From NCBI RefSeq assembly GCF_014084045.1, contig NZ_CP043732.1, forward strand, positions 868,001-932,000: 64,000 bases of DNA. The letters are read 5' to 3'. A program made the translations under genes and the position numbers. The stretch is from Microbacterium esteraromaticum. Lineage in GTDB: Bacteria > Actinomycetota > Actinomycetes > Actinomycetales > Microbacteriaceae. The notes under the pieces were generated by a model. That model made no database searches. It saw nothing but the letters and a program-made list of their open reading frames with translations, and was not told the origin of the DNA. Below, piece after piece: positions 1-8,450 of the stretch. Within the stretch, counting starts at the first letter, position 1. Every line of letters starts with the position of its first letter.

Positions 1-1165
1 GAGCGACCGCTGGGGCAGGCGCCCCGTGCTGATGTTCTCGATCGTGCTCATCGGAGCGGCGACGACGGCCATCGGCCTGCTGCCGCCGTACTCGGCGATC
101 GGCGTATGGGCACCCGTGCTTCTCGTGCTGCTGCGGATCATCCAGGGCTTCGGCGCGGGCGCCGAGCTCGCGGGGGCCATCACGCTCGCCAACGAGAGCG
201 CGGGTCGGCGGCGCAAGGGATTCCGTTCCGCCATGGCCATGGCCGGCGGCGGCGTCGGCGGACTGGTGGCCCTGACGATCGTGACGAGCATGAGCACCGC
301 CCTCTCCGAGGACGCCTTCATGGACTGGGGCTGGCGCGTGCCCTTCCTCTTCAGTGCGGTGCTCACGATCGTCGGCATCCTGCTTCGGCGCTCCCTCGAG
401 GAGTCGCCCGAGTTCACGGCTGTCGAGCAGGCTCGTCGCGAGGGCGTCGTCCGCGAAGCGCGGATCAATCCGCTGATCGCGTTCGGCCGAGCCGTCAAAG
501 CCAACCCGCGCAACTGGATCGCCGCGTTCCTGATCCCGACCGGACTCAACGTCACCGGATACGGGGTCACGGCCTTCGGCATCAGCTACCTGGTCGGAAC
601 CGTCGGGATGTCGACGAACGACGGGCTCGTCGTCAACCTCGTCGTCTCGGCGATCATGGTGGTCGGCATCCTGCTGTTCGGCTGGCTGTGCGACAAGATC
701 GGCGCGCAGCGCGTGATGATCGTCAGCGTCATCGGCGGCGTGGTGCTCGCCGTGCCGTACTACTGGCTCCTCGACACGGGCGACCTGCTGACAGCCACTC
801 TCGCGAGCTGCCTCATGATCGCTCTCGGGTGGGCGGCGGCTGGAGCAGCCCACTCCATCCTGATGCCCGTGTACTTCCCGGCGGAGATCCGTTCCACGGG
901 TCTGTTCTCCGCGCGCGAGCTGCAGGGTGCGCTCGTCGCGGGACCCGCGCCGTTCATCGCCACCGCCCTCATGGCGGCGATGGGCGGAGCCCCCTGGGGA
1001 GCAGCCGGCATGCTCATCGCCGCTCACCTGATCACCCTCGTGGGCCTTCTGATCGCACGACCCCAGGTGGGACGCGCGGAGTACGAGCAGACCCCGGCGT
1101 TCGCCGGCATCCGCCTGGCGGAGACCCCGGTGACGACCGCCGACACACCCCGAAAGGACTATTGA
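1..1165 (+). CDS. MFS transporter, MHS (metabolite:H+ symporter) type, 5'-truncated by window edge
   Basis: The reading frame is open from base 2, so the gene begins before the window; the visible part is about 387 residues. The first codons read SDRWGRRPVL, the MFS loop motif (D-R-x-G-R-R) between helices 2 and 3, so only about two helices are missing. Repeated hydrophobic segments and a charged central loop (near RRSLEESPEF) follow, as in MHS-family importers of organic acids, betaines or aromatic acids. One base separates it from the 2-hydroxyacid dehydrogenase downstream, so the two are probably co-transcribed and it may import that enzyme's substrate (inference). The exact substrate cannot be read from the sequence. 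Confidence 0.88.
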   Translation, partial: SDRWGRRPVLMFSIVLIGAATTAIGLLPPYSAIGVWAPVLLVLLRIIQGFGAGAELAGAITLANESAGRRRKGFRSAMAMAGGGVGGLVALTIVTSMSTALSEDAFMDWGWRVPFLFSAVLTIVGILLRRSLEESPEFTAVEQARREGVVREARINPLIAFGRAVKANPRNWIAAFLIPTGLNVTGYGVTAFGISYLVGTVGMSTNDGLVVNLVVSAIMVVGILLFGWLCDKIGAQRVMIVSVIGGVVLAVPYYWLLDTGDLLTATLASCLMIALGWAAAGAAHSILMPVYFPAEIRSTGLFSARELQGALVAGPAPFIATALMAAMGGAPWGAAGMLIAAHLITLVGLLIARPQVGRAEYEQTPAFAGIRLAETPVTTADTPRKDY

Positions 1166-1166
1166 G

Positions 1167-2414
1167 TTGTCTGACTACGCTCCGCTGCGCCGTCGCTTCC
1201 CCCGGCCCGCCGACATCGTCCCCTTCCTGCGACTGAAATCGCACAGGGGGATGCCCAGGGCGGACCGGCGTGTGGCCGACGCGCACTCGATCGACGATCT
1301 GAGGTCTCTGGCGAAGCGCCGCACGCCGACGGGCCCGTTCCACTACGTCGACGGCGGTGCGGATCAGGAGGTGAGCCTGCGTCGGATCCGCGAGGCGTTC
1401 GACGCCGTCGAGTTCGCGCCGCGAGTGCTGCGAGACGTGCACGAGATCGACACCTCGACCACGATCCTCGGCGCACGGAGCGAGCTGCCCTTCGGCTTCG
1501 GCCCGACCGGCGGCACCCGCATGATGCACGCAGCCGGCGAGATCGCCGTCGCCAGGGTCGCCGAGCGTGCCGGGATCCCGTACGCTCTCTCGACCGTCGG
1601 CACGACCTCGATCGCCGGCCTCGCGTCCGCCGCCGGCGGTGCGCGGCGGTGGTTCCAGATGTATCCCCTCGGCGATCGCGACCGCTCGGTGCGGATGCTC
1701 GACGAAGCGCGCCGGCACGGATACGACACGCTCGTCGTGACGGTGGACGGGCCCGTCGTCGGCAACAAGCTGCGGGATCTGCGCACGGGGATGTCGTACC
1801 CCCCGCAGCTCACTCTGCGCACCTTCCTCGACGCCTCGTACCGCGTGGAGTGGTGGATGAACCTGCTGACGACCGAGCCGTACCGCTTCACCTACGAGGA
1901 GGACGACGCTCCTCGTTCGCAGCTGGCCACCGTGTCGGGCTTCCTCGACAACTCGGTCACGTTCGACGATCTGGCCTGGATCCGCGAGACCTGGGACGGG
2001 CCGATCATGCTGAAGGGCATCCAGACGATCGACGATGCGCTCCGCGCAGCGGACGCCGGTGTGGAGAGCATCGTGCTCTCCAACCACGGCGGACGTCAGC
2101 TCGATCGCTCCCGCACCCCGCTGAACATCCTGCAGCCGGTGGCGACTCGGGTGGGTCACCAGGTCGAGGTGGTGCTGGACTCCGGCATCCGGACGGGCGC
2201 CGACATCGTCGCGGCGATCGCGCTCGGTGCACGGTTCACCCTCGTCGGTCGGGCCTACCTCTACGGCTTGATGGCCGGCGGCGAAGCGGGGGTCGCGCGC
2301 TCGGTCGCCATTCTGCGCTCGGAGATCGAGCGCACCATGGCGCTGCTGGGTGCGACCCGCATCGACGAGCTCACCCCCGACATGGTGGGTCTGCTGCCGA
2401 GCCGCCTCTCCTGA
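1167..2414 (+). CDS. FMN-dependent alpha-hydroxy-acid dehydrogenase/oxidase (lactate dehydrogenase-like)
   Basis: This 415-residue protein belongs to the FMN-dependent 2-hydroxyacid family (L-lactate dehydrogenase LldD, glycolate oxidase, mandelate dehydrogenase, lactate 2-monooxygenase). The hallmark SNHGGRQLD, with the catalytic His and substrate-binding Arg, is present near residue 313. It is followed by DSGIRTGADIV and the FMN-phosphate segment GARFTLVGRAYLYG. An early TTG two bases after the upstream stop is the likely start, giving the usual family length; the first internal ATG would remove about 28 residues. Pairing with an MHS transporter suggests uptake and oxidation of a small hydroxy acid. 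Lactate is the default guess and mandelate or another hydroxy acid is possible. Confidence 0.88.
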   Translation: MSDYAPLRRRFPRPADIVPFLRLKSHRGMPRADRRVADAHSIDDLRSLAKRRTPTGPFHYVDGGADQEVSLRRIREAFDAVEFAPRVLRDVHEIDTSTTILGARSELPFGFGPTGGTRMMHAAGEIAVARVAERAGIPYALSTVGTTSIAGLASAAGGARRWFQMYPLGDRDRSVRMLDEARRHGYDTLVVTVDGPVVGNKLRDLRTGMSYPPQLTLRTFLDASYRVEWWMNLLTTEPYRFTYEEDDAPRSQLATVSGFLDNSVTFDDLAWIRETWDGPIMLKGIQTIDDALRAADAGVESIVLSNHGGRQLDRSRTPLNILQPVATRVGHQVEVVLDSGIRTGADIVAAIALGARFTLVGRAYLYGLMAGGEAGVARSVAILRSEIERTMALLGATRIDELTPDMVGLLPSRLS

Positions 2415-2422
2415 GGCGGCTC
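2399..2422 (+). terminator. Intrinsic hairpin at the end of the hydroxyacid dehydrogenase gene
   Basis: A perfect 10-bp stem (GAGCCGCCTC / GAGGCGGCTC) with a TCCT loop overlaps the stop codon. No U-tract follows, which is common for terminators in high-GC actinobacteria. Confidence 0.6.
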
Positions 2423-2515
2423 CGCCGGCGAGGTGCGCGAACGCCGGGTCCCGGCTGACGCGACCCCGCTCGGAGACTCATCCGGCCTGGGGCCCGAGGC
2501 CGGGAGCAGAATCGG

Positions 2516-2938
2516 TCATCGCGCGGATCGAACCATGGCCGTGTCATCCGGTGTCTCGAAGCCGAATCGTCGATACAGCGCGTGTGCGTCACCGGTGAAC
2601 AGCATCCATCTGAAGCTGGATCCGGGCCCGTCATCGATCATCAGCTGCACGAGGCGCGTGCCGAGCCCGCTGCCGCGGTGACCCTCGATCACGAAGACAT
2701 CTGCAAGGTATGCGAAGCTGACGCCGTCCGACACTGCTCGCGCGAAGCCGACCTGCTCCCCGGTGTCGCGCCGGTATGCACCGACGACGCGCCATGCATC
2801 CGCGATCTGCGCCTCGACATCGGCCCGGCTGCGCTGCCGGCCCCAATAAGCCTTCGTCGACAGCCAGCCCCACACCACATCGGGCTGAATCCGAGACGGG
2901 TCATCGTCGAGTTCGTAGTCCACCCGCCAATTATTCAT
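2516..2938 (-). CDS. GNAT family N-acetyltransferase
   Basis: A 140-residue single-domain GNAT. The acetyl-CoA pyrophosphate loop appears as VIEGHRGSGLGTRLV (about residues 82-97; consensus R/Q-x-x-G-x-G/A), preceded by the beta-4 strand SFAYLADVFV. The C-terminal ALYRRFGFE is the usual Y-x-x-x-G-F ending. Length and layout resemble the small YjdJ/PA2271-like acetyltransferases. It is a single gene, leftward, divergent from the methyltransferase at 2994. The acceptor substrate is unknown. Confidence 0.85.
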   Translation of the reverse strand: MNNWRVDYELDDDPSRIQPDVVWGWLSTKAYWGRQRSRADVEAQIADAWRVVGAYRRDTGEQVGFARAVSDGVSFAYLADVFVIEGHRGSGLGTRLVQLMIDDGPGSSFRWMLFTGDAHALYRRFGFETPDDTAMVRSAR

Positions 2939-2993
2939 CCACCGGAGACACCGCCGCCCACGCCCGTGAGAGCATGAGCCTTCGGGAGGCGCG

Positions 2994-3743
2994 ATGACAC
3001 AGGAGCTGTACTCGGACGCGAGATTGTATGACCTGCTCTTTCCGGCGGACGACGTCGCCGTCGACTTCTACCGCGCCGAGGCCGGCAGCGCGGGTGAACG
3101 CGTGCTCGAACTCGGATCCGGCACCGGACACAAGCTGATCCCGGTTGCGGCCGACGGACATCAGAGCGTGGGTCTCGACCTGTCGCCGGCCATGCTGGCT
3201 GAAGCGCGACGGAAGGCCGATGAACGAGGCGTCTCGGTCGAGTGGCGACACGGCGACATGAGCGACTTCGACCTGGACGGCGAGTTCGACCTCATCTTCA
3301 TCGCGGCCAACGCACTGCTGCACCTGCACGAGGCCGATGACATCGTGCAGTGCTTTCGCGCGGTCAGGCGGCACCTCGCACCCGGCGGGCGGTTCGCGTT
3401 CGATGTCTTCAACCCCAGCGTGCGGCTCCTCGCCGGCGCCGATGGCACGCGACGCCCGCGCACCTGCTTCACCGACCCGGACCGGGGCGACGTCCGCGTC
3501 GACGTCGACGACGCCTACGACGCGGCCGCGCAGGTGACCCGCGGAACGTGGTACTTCTCGACAGACTCCGAATCCGACTTTCAGAAGGTGTCCCTTGCCG
3601 TGCGGAGCATCTTCCCGCAGGAGCTTCCCGTGCTCCTCGAACTCGGCGGCCTCCGGCTGATCGAGCGCTTCGGCGACTGGGATCGTGCGCTGTTCACTGC
3701 GGACTCGTCGATACAGCTCTGTGTGTGCGAATCCGACGCCTGA
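2994..3743 (+). CDS. Class I SAM-dependent methyltransferase
   Basis: A 249-residue Rossmann-fold methyltransferase. Motif I is VLELGSGTGHKL (about residue 37), followed by the acidic ribose-binding VGLDLSPAML, then RHGDMSDFDL and the FDLIFIAANALLHL strand (motif IV). The N-terminal YSDARLYDLLFP is typical of stand-alone methyltransferases acting on small molecules. The start follows a GGGAGG ribosome-binding site five bases upstream. The substrate is not predictable. The next gene lies 35 bp downstream on the same strand. Confidence 0.85.
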   Translation: MTQELYSDARLYDLLFPADDVAVDFYRAEAGSAGERVLELGSGTGHKLIPVAADGHQSVGLDLSPAMLAEARRKADERGVSVEWRHGDMSDFDLDGEFDLIFIAANALLHLHEADDIVQCFRAVRRHLAPGGRFAFDVFNPSVRLLAGADGTRRPRTCFTDPDRGDVRVDVDDAYDAAAQVTRGTWYFSTDSESDFQKVSLAVRSIFPQELPVLLELGGLRLIERFGDWDRALFTADSSIQLCVCESDA

Positions 3744-3778
3744 GCATGCGAGGCGCCTGATTGCGAGAGGATAGCCCC

Positions 3779-4351
3779 ATGGCCCTTCACATCACCGGAG
3801 ACACCGCCGCCGACGACCTGCTCACGAACAATCCGCTCGCCCTGCTGATCGGGATGCTGCTCGACCAGCAGGTGCCCATGGAGACCGCCTTCGCCGGCCC
3901 GCTCAAGATCGAGCAGCGCACCGGGGCGGCCGACGCGGCCGCGATCGCGGGGATGGATCCGGATGCCTTCCTCGAGGCGTTCAGGCAGACACCGGCCGTG
4001 CACCGGTTCCCCGGCTCGATGGCCGCGCGCGTGCAGACCCTCTGCCAGAGCCTCGTCGACGAGTGGGGCGGCGAGGCGTCCGCTCTGTGGACCGCCGGTG
4101 ACCCCGACGGCGCCGAGGTGCTCAAGCGGCTGAAGAAGCTGCCCGGATTCGGAGAGCAGAAGGCGAAGATCTTCCTGGCCCTGCTCGGCAAGCAGTACGG
4201 CTTCACCGGCGAGGGCTGGCGCGAGGCATCCGCCCCCTACGGCGAGCAGAACGCGTACCGCAGCGTCGCCGACATCGTCTCGCCCGAGTCGCTGACCAAG
4301 GTGCGCGAGCACAAGAAGGCGATGAAGGCAGCCGCGAAGGCGGAGAAGTGA
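3779..4351 (+). CDS. HhH-GPD-type base-excision DNA repair protein
   Basis: A 190-residue protein with the helix-hairpin-helix signature LKKLPGFGEQKAKIFLALL near residue 125 and an N-terminal segment resembling the MLLDQQVPMETAF opening of small HhH-GPD glycosylase relatives. These proteins are common and poorly characterised in actinobacteria. They resemble the core of MutY/Nth/AlkA glycosylases without the iron-sulfur cluster loop. The ATG at 3779 is preferred over a TTG at 3761 because a GAGAGG ribosome-binding site lies nine bases before it. It overlaps the DUF1801 gene by four bases, so the two are translationally coupled. A glycosylase role is inferred from the family. Confidence 0.82.
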   Translation: MALHITGDTAADDLLTNNPLALLIGMLLDQQVPMETAFAGPLKIEQRTGAADAAAIAGMDPDAFLEAFRQTPAVHRFPGSMAARVQTLCQSLVDEWGGEASALWTAGDPDGAEVLKRLKKLPGFGEQKAKIFLALLGKQYGFTGEGWREASAPYGEQNAYRSVADIVSPESLTKVREHKKAMKAAAKAEK

Positions 4352-4773
4352 GACAGACCGGCGACGACGTCGCCGGCCTGATCGCGCGCTCCGCGCCGGC
4401 GACCAGGCGTCGGGATGCCGAGACGCTGACGGCGCTGATGCAGGAGATCTCGGGCCGCGATCCCGCGACGTGGGGCACGATCATCGGCTTCGGCCGGGTG
4501 CACTACCGCTACCCCACCGGCACCGAGGGCGAGTCCGGCCTGCTCGGCTTCGCACCGCGCAAGGCTGCGACGACCATCTATCTGCTCGACGGCGTCGGTG
4601 CCCACGCCGAAGATCTGGCGGCTCTCGGCCCGCACACCACAGGCGTCGGATGCCTCTACATCAAAGACCTCGAGCAGGTGGACGTCGATGTGCTGCGGCG
4701 CATCCTGACCCGCTCGCTCGCCTGGGTCGAGGCAGGCGGGAGCGAGGGGATGCAGCTCACGGTCGTGAGCTGA
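4348..4773 (+). CDS. DUF1801 domain protein
   Basis: A 141-residue DUF1801 protein. It begins at a GTG that overlaps the upstream stop (GTGA). Family-typical segments are visible: RRRDAETLTALMQEISG, WGTIIGFGRVHYRY, GFAPRKAATTIYL and CLYIKDLEQVDVDVL. DUF1801 proteins have a YdhG-like fold with no established biochemical role. Coupling to an HhH-GPD gene may hint at a shared stress or repair context, but this is inference only. Confidence 0.85.
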   Translation: MRQTGDDVAGLIARSAPATRRRDAETLTALMQEISGRDPATWGTIIGFGRVHYRYPTGTEGESGLLGFAPRKAATTIYLLDGVGAHAEDLAALGPHTTGVGCLYIKDLEQVDVDVLRRILTRSLAWVEAGGSEGMQLTVVS

Positions 4774-4823
4774 ACCGCCGCTCGCCACGTGCGCTTCGCG
4801 CGGGAGGCGTGCGCCCGGAATCG

Positions 4824-5501
4824 TCAGCCTGGTGATGCGAAGACGACGGTCTCGCCCCCCGCCGGGCGAACGGCGAGCACGATCGCGGCCACGCCGAGGA
4901 ACGCGACGGCGGCGGCCGTGATCAGAGGGATCAGAGCGAACAGGGCGCTCAGCTGCGCCTGGTCATCGATCGACCCTGCGACGGCGATGGCATTGGGCGC
5001 GAGCTGTGCGAACACGACCGCGATCAGCGCCCACAGCGGGGCCCGGTTGAACGGTCGGGGCACGACGGCGATGCGTGCGATCTGCACCGTCGCCACGATG
5101 GCGAGCGCGAGGGTGATGACATCCATCGACGTGGTCAGCATGGTCACGAGCCCGAGATCCCGGCCGAATCCGCTCATGTCCATGGGCGAGGAACCGGCGA
5201 GCAGCATCGCCGAGACCGCGGTGAACAGCGGACCACTCAGCAGCTGCCAGACGGCGAGCGCGATGACCGCGCTCGTGCCGAGGGGTCGGCGCGCCGAGAC
5301 GCTCCCTGGCCGTCCCAGGCCGATCGCGAAGACGCCGGCACCCACCGCGAAGAGCGCGGTCGAGAGGCCGAAGGACATCCCGAACGCGAGCTCGGGCGGC
5401 GCCAGTTCGAGCAGCGCCGACGCCACGAACAGCACGCCACCCGTGATCCAGGTGCGCCGCCGCGAACGCGTCGCATCGGCTGCGGTGTCCACCTCGATCA
5501 T
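4824..5501 (-). CDS. Multi-pass membrane protein, paralogue of the genes at 19.2 kb and probably 20.4 kb
   Basis: A 225-residue integral membrane protein of unknown function with about six hydrophobic segments. It shares the N-terminal pattern RRRTWxxGG and the loop FAIGLGRxGSVxARxPxGT with the protein at 19200-19841, so the two are paralogues. The start is supported by an upstream TAGGGT box six bases before ATG, indicating a leaderless transcript; the paralogue has TATGGT followed by the same GAGCGC spacer. No enzymatic or transporter motif is visible. Confidence 0.75.
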   Translation of the reverse strand: MIEVDTAADATRSRRRTWITGGVLFVASALLELAPPELAFGMSFGLSTALFAVGAGVFAIGLGRPGSVSARRPLGTSAVIALAVWQLLSGPLFTAVSAMLLAGSSPMDMSGFGRDLGLVTMLTTSMDVITLALAIVATVQIARIAVVPRPFNRAPLWALIAVVFAQLAPNAIAVAGSIDDQAQLSALFALIPLITAAAVAFLGVAAIVLAVRPAGGETVVFASPG

Positions 5502-5536
5502 GCGCTCACCCTAGCGCCGCCGAGGGCCGCGGGCGC

Positions 5537-6010
5537 TCAGCCGCGGGCGAGACGCTCGGCTTCCTTGGCGGCGACGATCTTGCGCAGGCCCGAGCTCGAG
5601 AAGCGGTGGTTGCGGCTGTTGAAGTACAGCTCGATGCCGGCCTCTTCGCAGTAGCTGCGGCCGGTGAAGTCGCGGTCTTCGTACTCGTCGCCGACGATGC
5701 GGACATCGAGCTTGAAGGAGCGCAGGATGTCCTCGAGGTCCTGCTCGGTCGAGTACGGCACGATCTCGTCGACGTACTCGCAGCCGCGCAGCTGGATGTA
5801 GCGCTCGACGACGGTCTGCGTCGGAGCGTTCTTCTCGGGACGGTCGAGCGTCGGGTCCATCTGCAGACCGCAGATCAGGTAGTCGCACTGGCGCTTCGCC
5901 TCGGCGAGCATCATGATGTGCCCGGCGTGCAGCAGGTCGAAGGTGGAGAACGTGATCCCCACCCGGGGCCCGGGGTTGTAGTCCTGGTGCTTCTTGACGG
6001 TCTCGCTCAT
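5537..6010 (-). CDS. Cytidylyltransferase-family nucleotidyltransferase (TagD/GCT-like)
   Basis: A 157-residue protein with the nucleotidyltransferase signature FSTFDLLHAGHIMML (HxGH) near residue 21 and a second conserved region, RNHRFSSSGLRKI, in place of the RTxGISTT motif. It matches the size of glycerol-3-phosphate cytidylyltransferases (about 130-155 residues). The family makes CDP-activated alcohols for wall teichoic acids or other envelope polymers. The replacement of ISTT by SSSGL means the substrate may not be glycerol-3-phosphate. It lies 20 bp downstream of the GH20 gene on the same strand and could be read through from the glycan operon, although its function looks unrelated. Confidence 0.8.
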   Translation of the reverse strand: MSETVKKHQDYNPGPRVGITFSTFDLLHAGHIMMLAEAKRQCDYLICGLQMDPTLDRPEKNAPTQTVVERYIQLRGCEYVDEIVPYSTEQDLEDILRSFKLDVRIVGDEYEDRDFTGRSYCEEAGIELYFNSRNHRFSSSGLRKIVAAKEAERLARG

Positions 6011-6030
6011 GGCGTCCTTCCGAATCGGCT

Positions 6031-7539
6031 TCAGGAGATTCTATTGGGCACGGCTGAGCCGCATCCCCAGGGGCGCAGCCGGGCATCCATCGCCTGGAAG
6101 TCTGCGAGCGAGAGCCTCGAGCCGCCGTTCCAGGCGCGCTCCGCCATCGCACGCAGCGGCGAACGGATGCCGGCGGCCACCTCCTCTGCGGTCTGCGCCT
6201 GCGGGCGGTCCGACCAGATCGCGAACGAGCAGCCGAGCAGAGTCGGCGGGTACGGTCGCGTGATCTCCTGACGGACCGTGGACTGGCCCTCCTCGCCCCA
6301 CAGCCTCGGGAAGAGGCCCGGATGCCAGTCCTCGTCCCAGATGCGCTCAGCCGTCGGGTACCGGTAGCCGGCGTTCTCGCCGAGCACGTAGTAGAAGAGC
6401 GAGTCGTTGACGTTCACCAGGCGGTGACCGGCGGCCACCGCCTCCGCCACCGGCCGCATGGACGCGTGCCAATTGGTCCACCAGGTGAGCACGATCTCGC
6501 TGTGCAGCGTCGCGACCTCACTGCGAAGCATCCCGTCGTTCCACGCGCGCGCCTGCAGGCCGCGGCCACGCAGGTGCGTCGCGATCGCGTTCACGAAATC
6601 GGTGAGCAGGTCGAACCCGGTGCCCGCCGCGCCGTACCGCGCGTGCGCGGCCTCGGTCAGCGCCGGATAGTCCCCGATCCGCTCGAAGGCGACGAACTCG
6701 TCGCCGCCGAGGTTCCATTTCGTGCTGTGCGGAAACGCGTCGGCCATGTCGTCGACCAGCCGACGCGCGAACTCGAGCGCCTCGTCGCGCGTGATGTCCA
6801 GGGCGTGATCCGTGCCCACGATGCCGCCGGCAGCGGGATCCTCCGGCTCCTCCCCCGGTGGCAGGCGAAGATCAGGATGGGCGGAGAGCACCTGCCGCAG
6901 ATGACCGGGCATGTCGAGCGACGGCACCACGTCGATGTGCAGGTCGCGCGCGGTCTCGAGGATGAGCCCGGCCTCGGCGCGCGTGATGTGGTCGGGCGAG
7001 ACCACCTCGGGGAAGGCGACCGATTCGAGCCGGAACCCCTCGTTCTCGGAGAAGTGCCACTGGAAGACGTTGATGCCGACGTCTGCCGCGTCGTGCAGCA
7101 TCCGGATGATCCACTCGGCCGAGTAGTGCTTGCGGGCGGCGTCGAGGTGGATTCCGCGCTCGGCGACCGCGGGGGCGCTCTCGACCCGCCCTGTCGGCAC
7201 GAGGCCCTGGGCACGCAGGTTGTGCAGCAGCTGGCGGGTGGCGCGGAACGCACCGGCGGGGGTCGCCGCGCGCACCTCGATGTCGTCGGCGACGTGGATG
7301 GCGAACGCCTCCCCGATCAGCGAGGGCGCCGCGACATCGGCTTCGCTCAGCACGATGCGGCTCTCGTCGCCGTCCGGGATGCCGAGGCACGCCAGCTCCT
7401 GCTGCAGTCGGCGTGCCTCGACGTCGAAGCGGCGGCTTCCGGCGACGACATGCGCCGCTGCCGGCCGCCAGCTGCCGCCGGCAGGCGCGAACGCGCTCGG
7501 CTGCGGGATGGCGAGCCACTCCGGCGGCGCCGCGGTCAT
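6031..7539 (-). CDS. Beta-N-acetylhexosaminidase, GH20
   Basis: A 502-residue GH20 exo-enzyme that removes terminal beta-GlcNAc or GalNAc. The catalytic Asp-Glu pair is D280-E281 in WNLGGDEF, where Asp orients the substrate acetamido group and Glu is the acid/base. The barrel entry RGIHLDAARKHYS (about residue 128) and the VVPSLDMPGH segment are typical. Residues 1-120 correspond to the family's non-catalytic domain 2. There is no signal peptide, so it acts in the cytoplasm on imported oligosaccharides. The ATG at 7539 overlaps the permease stop by four bases (ATGA), fixing the start. It is the last gene of the ABC operon and so probably under the LacI operator at 10.77 kb. Confidence 0.9.
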   Translation of the reverse strand: MTAAPPEWLAIPQPSAFAPAGGSWRPAAAHVVAGSRRFDVEARRLQQELACLGIPDGDESRIVLSEADVAAPSLIGEAFAIHVADDIEVRAATPAGAFRATRQLLHNLRAQGLVPTGRVESAPAVAERGIHLDAARKHYSAEWIIRMLHDAADVGINVFQWHFSENEGFRLESVAFPEVVSPDHITRAEAGLILETARDLHIDVVPSLDMPGHLRQVLSAHPDLRLPPGEEPEDPAAGGIVGTDHALDITRDEALEFARRLVDDMADAFPHSTKWNLGGDEFVAFERIGDYPALTEAAHARYGAAGTGFDLLTDFVNAIATHLRGRGLQARAWNDGMLRSEVATLHSEIVLTWWTNWHASMRPVAEAVAAGHRLVNVNDSLFYYVLGENAGYRYPTAERIWDEDWHPGLFPRLWGEEGQSTVRQEITRPYPPTLLGCSFAIWSDRPQAQTAEEVAAGIRSPLRAMAERAWNGGSRLSLADFQAMDARLRPWGCGSAVPNRIS

Positions 7540-8450
7540 CCCTTGACGCTGCCCTCTTCGACGCCCTTGAAGAACTGCTTCTGCAGCACCGCGAACAGGA
7601 TGATGATGGGCACCAGCGCGATCATCGTTCCCGCGGCGATCACCCGGGGATTCGCCCCGAACGTCGAGTTGAGGTAGTCCATGCCGACTGTCAGCGTGTA
7701 GTTCGCCGGGTCGGAGAGCACGACGAGCGGCCACAGGAACTCATCCCAGGCGCCGATGAACGAGAACAGGGCGACCACCGAGACCATGCCGCGGATGTTC
7801 GGCCAGACGATGTGCCGCAGGCGCTGCATCGTGTTGGCGCCGTCGATGGTCGCGGCGTCGAGCGTGTCGCCCGGGATCATGCGGCACGCGGCCGCCATGA
7901 GCAGCACGTTGATCGCCGCGATCGCACCGGGGAGGAACACGCCCCACAGCGTGTTCGCGAGGCCGAGCGACTTCACCGTGAGGTACTGACTCGTGAGCGT
8001 GACCTCGCCGGGCAGCAGCAGCGTCGAGAAGAAGATCGCCATCACGATGCCCTTGCCGCGGAACTTCAGGCAGCCGAGGGCGTAGCCGCCGAGCGTTGCG
8101 AAGATGACGTTCGTGATCACGGTTCCGACGCCGACCATCAGCGAGTTGCGCGCGTAGTCGAGCACCGGGATGGTGCGGAACACCTCGGCGTAGTGCTCGA
8201 CGGTCGGCGCCTGCGGGATGAGCGTCGGCGGGAAGTCGTAGATGTTCTCGGAGCCGCCCTTGAACGAGGTCGAGAGCTGCCACAGGAACGGGAAGACCAT
8301 GATGCCGAGCACGACGATCAGCAGCGCGTACTTGGCGATCAGGCCCCCGAGCGAGGGCTTCATGATGTCGGCCGAGCCGGCCGTGCGGTACGGCCGATCG
8401 CGACGGGGGCGCTCGGACGAGCGGCTCGCGCGCTTCTCGATCAGGCTCAT
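7536..8450 (-). CDS. Carbohydrate ABC transporter permease, MalG-like
   Basis: A 304-residue inner-membrane permease of the CUT1 type. The EAA loop that docks the ATPase reads DAATIDGANTMQRLRHIVWP (about residue 200). Six membrane spans and a basic N-terminal cytoplasmic tail are visible. It is coupled by four-base overlaps to the upstream permease and the downstream GH20 gene. It forms the channel with the protein at 8447-9394. No ATPase gene is present in the cluster, so a shared MsmK-like ATPase encoded elsewhere is likely. Confidence 0.92.
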   Translation of the reverse strand: MSLIEKRASRSSERPRRDRPYRTAGSADIMKPSLGGLIAKYALLIVVLGIMVFPFLWQLSTSFKGGSENIYDFPPTLIPQAPTVEHYAEVFRTIPVLDYARNSLMVGVGTVITNVIFATLGGYALGCLKFRGKGIVMAIFFSTLLLPGEVTLTSQYLTVKSLGLANTLWGVFLPGAIAAINVLLMAAACRMIPGDTLDAATIDGANTMQRLRHIVWPNIRGMVSVVALFSFIGAWDEFLWPLVVLSDPANYTLTVGMDYLNSTFGANPRVIAAGTMIALVPIIILFAVLQKQFFKGVEEGSVKG